From Bacteroidales bacterium (GTDB lineage Bacteria; Bacteroidota; Bacteroidia; Bacteroidales; JAADJA01), in assembly GCA_021106665.1 (NCBI GenBank), contig JAIOTR010000376.1, positions 1 through 6,035 of the forward strand: a DNA stretch of 6,035 nucleotides, in the 5' to 3' direction. Under the pieces are notes generated by a model. That model was not told the origin of the DNA. It made no database searches and worked only from the letters and a program-made list of their open reading frames with translations. Each line of letters starts with the position of its first letter. The first letter of the stretch is position 1. The translations under genes were made by a program, and so were the position numbers. Shown here in pieces: positions 5,296 through 6,035 of the stretch.

Positions 5296-6035
5296 ATGAA
5301 AAATATAAAAGTTTTATTTATCGCCTTGTTAATCCCTGCATTTATGATGGCTCAATCGGTTTCGCCGGAAGTAGTTTCTTCTGCAGGAGATTATTTTGAA
5401 GGAACCAATGCATCATTGAGTTGGACATTGGGTGAAATTGCCACAGAAACTTACTCCAATGGCACCAATATTTTAACCCAGGGTTTTCAGCAACCCATAA
5501 CAGTTACCATTGCAGGAATTGATCTGGATGTACTTGTTTATATTGAAGGCTCCTATTCAGGGACTGAAATGACAACCGATCTCAATACAGCCGGAGAGTT
5601 GCCTTTGACTCAACCATACAATACATCACCATGGAATTACACAGGAACTGAATCTGTGGGAGCAATTCCAAATGCAGATGTTGTCGACTGGGTTATTGTA
5701 GAGTTACGCGATGCCGTTGATGCAGCGTCAGCTACCGGGGCTACAAAAATTGCTGAGCAAGCAGCCTTTCTGTTAAAAGATGGTTCTGTTGTGGATCTGG
5801 ATGGATCATCAACTTTACAGTTTATGTCAGCTGTTTCGAATAACTTATTTGTGGTAGTTTGGCACAGAAACCACTTAGGTGTACTTTCAGCAAGTCCTGT
5901 AACAGGATCCGGTGGAATGTATTCATACGATTTTTCAACAAGTTTGTCACAAGCACATGGAGGAGGCGCAGGTTATAAGCTTATTGCCACTTCCGTTTAC
6001 GGTATGCCCGGAGGGGATTTTGATGGCGATGGTGA
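5296..6035 (+). CDS. Secreted protein with the same C-terminal module as the giant protein, 3' end missing
   Basis: The frame opens at ATG 5296 and stays open to the window edge (246 codons plus two bases). The start is supported by an immediate signal peptide: M-K-N-I-K, then a hydrophobic core L-F-I-A-L-L-I-P-A-F-M-M-A, with likely cleavage around A-Q-S (residues 19-21). No Shine-Dalgarno sequence is present, only A-rich GAAAAG before the ATG, as is common in Bacteroidota. Residues about 28-67 read S-S-A-G-D ... S-W-T-L-G-E ... I-L-T-Q-G-F-Q-Q-P, a recurring mature N-terminal segment in this phylum. Residues about 76-240 are the module shared with the upstream giant protein. At residue 241 a D-F-D-G-D-G calcium loop begins, at the same place as loop 1 of the upstream protein, so a dockerin-like pair probably follows. 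Function is unknown; a cell-surface or secreted role is inferred. The intergenic terminator argues for a transcript separate from the upstream gene. Confidence 0.9.
   Translation, partial: MKNIKVLFIALLIPAFMMAQSVSPEVVSSAGDYFEGTNASLSWTLGEIATETYSNGTNILTQGFQQPITVTIAGIDLDVLVYIEGSYSGTEMTTDLNTAGELPLTQPYNTSPWNYTGTESVGAIPNADVVDWVIVELRDAVDAASATGATKIAEQAAFLLKDGSVVDLDGSSTLQFMSAVSNNLFVVVWHRNHLGVLSASPVTGSGGMYSYDFSTSLSQAHGGGAGYKLIATSVYGMPGGDFDGDG

Overview
The window looks like a piece of an AT-rich Bacteroidota chromosome. The evidence is the type of proteins encoded (huge secreted beta-strand-rich repeat proteins, an N-terminal S-W-T-L-G-E ... L-T-Q-G-F-Q-Q-P signature, the W-H-R-N-H-L-G-V C-terminal module), the weak A-rich translation start, and a possible TTG / TAnnTTTG-type promoter. 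No taxon below phylum can be fixed from the sequence.

Bases 1-5019 are one continuous reading frame on the + strand. It is the 3' part (1672 visible codons) of a giant surface or secreted protein whose start lies upstream of the window. From left to right it holds: a beta-strand-rich region with two diverged F-x-N-L-x-I units (about 1-789); a half copy of the main repeat (790-1221); three complete tandem repeats of exactly 348 residues / 1044 bases each (1222-2265, 2266-3309, 3310-4353); a globular C-terminal module (about 4357-4842); and a pair of EF-hand-like, dockerin-like calcium loops at the very end (4846-4965). No enzyme active site is visible. An adhesin or structural surface role is the best inference.

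Bases 5020-5295 are non-coding. They contain a small stem-loop (5086-5110), a strong intrinsic terminator with a 15-bp perfect stem (5136-5173) and a possible promoter (5230-5261) for the next gene.

Bases 5296-6035 are the 5' part of a second + strand gene, cut by the window end. It encodes a protein with a signal peptide, a short Bacteroidota-type N-terminal segment, and then the same C-terminal module as the giant protein, entering its own D-x-D-x-D-G calcium loop at the edge. The two genes are therefore neighbours that share one C-terminal cassette but differ completely in what precedes it. The terminator and promoter between them suggest separate transcription units.

I see no mobile element, CRISPR array, RNA gene or defence or biosynthetic system here. 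The interest lies in the repeat evolution of the giant protein and in the shared C-terminal cassette.
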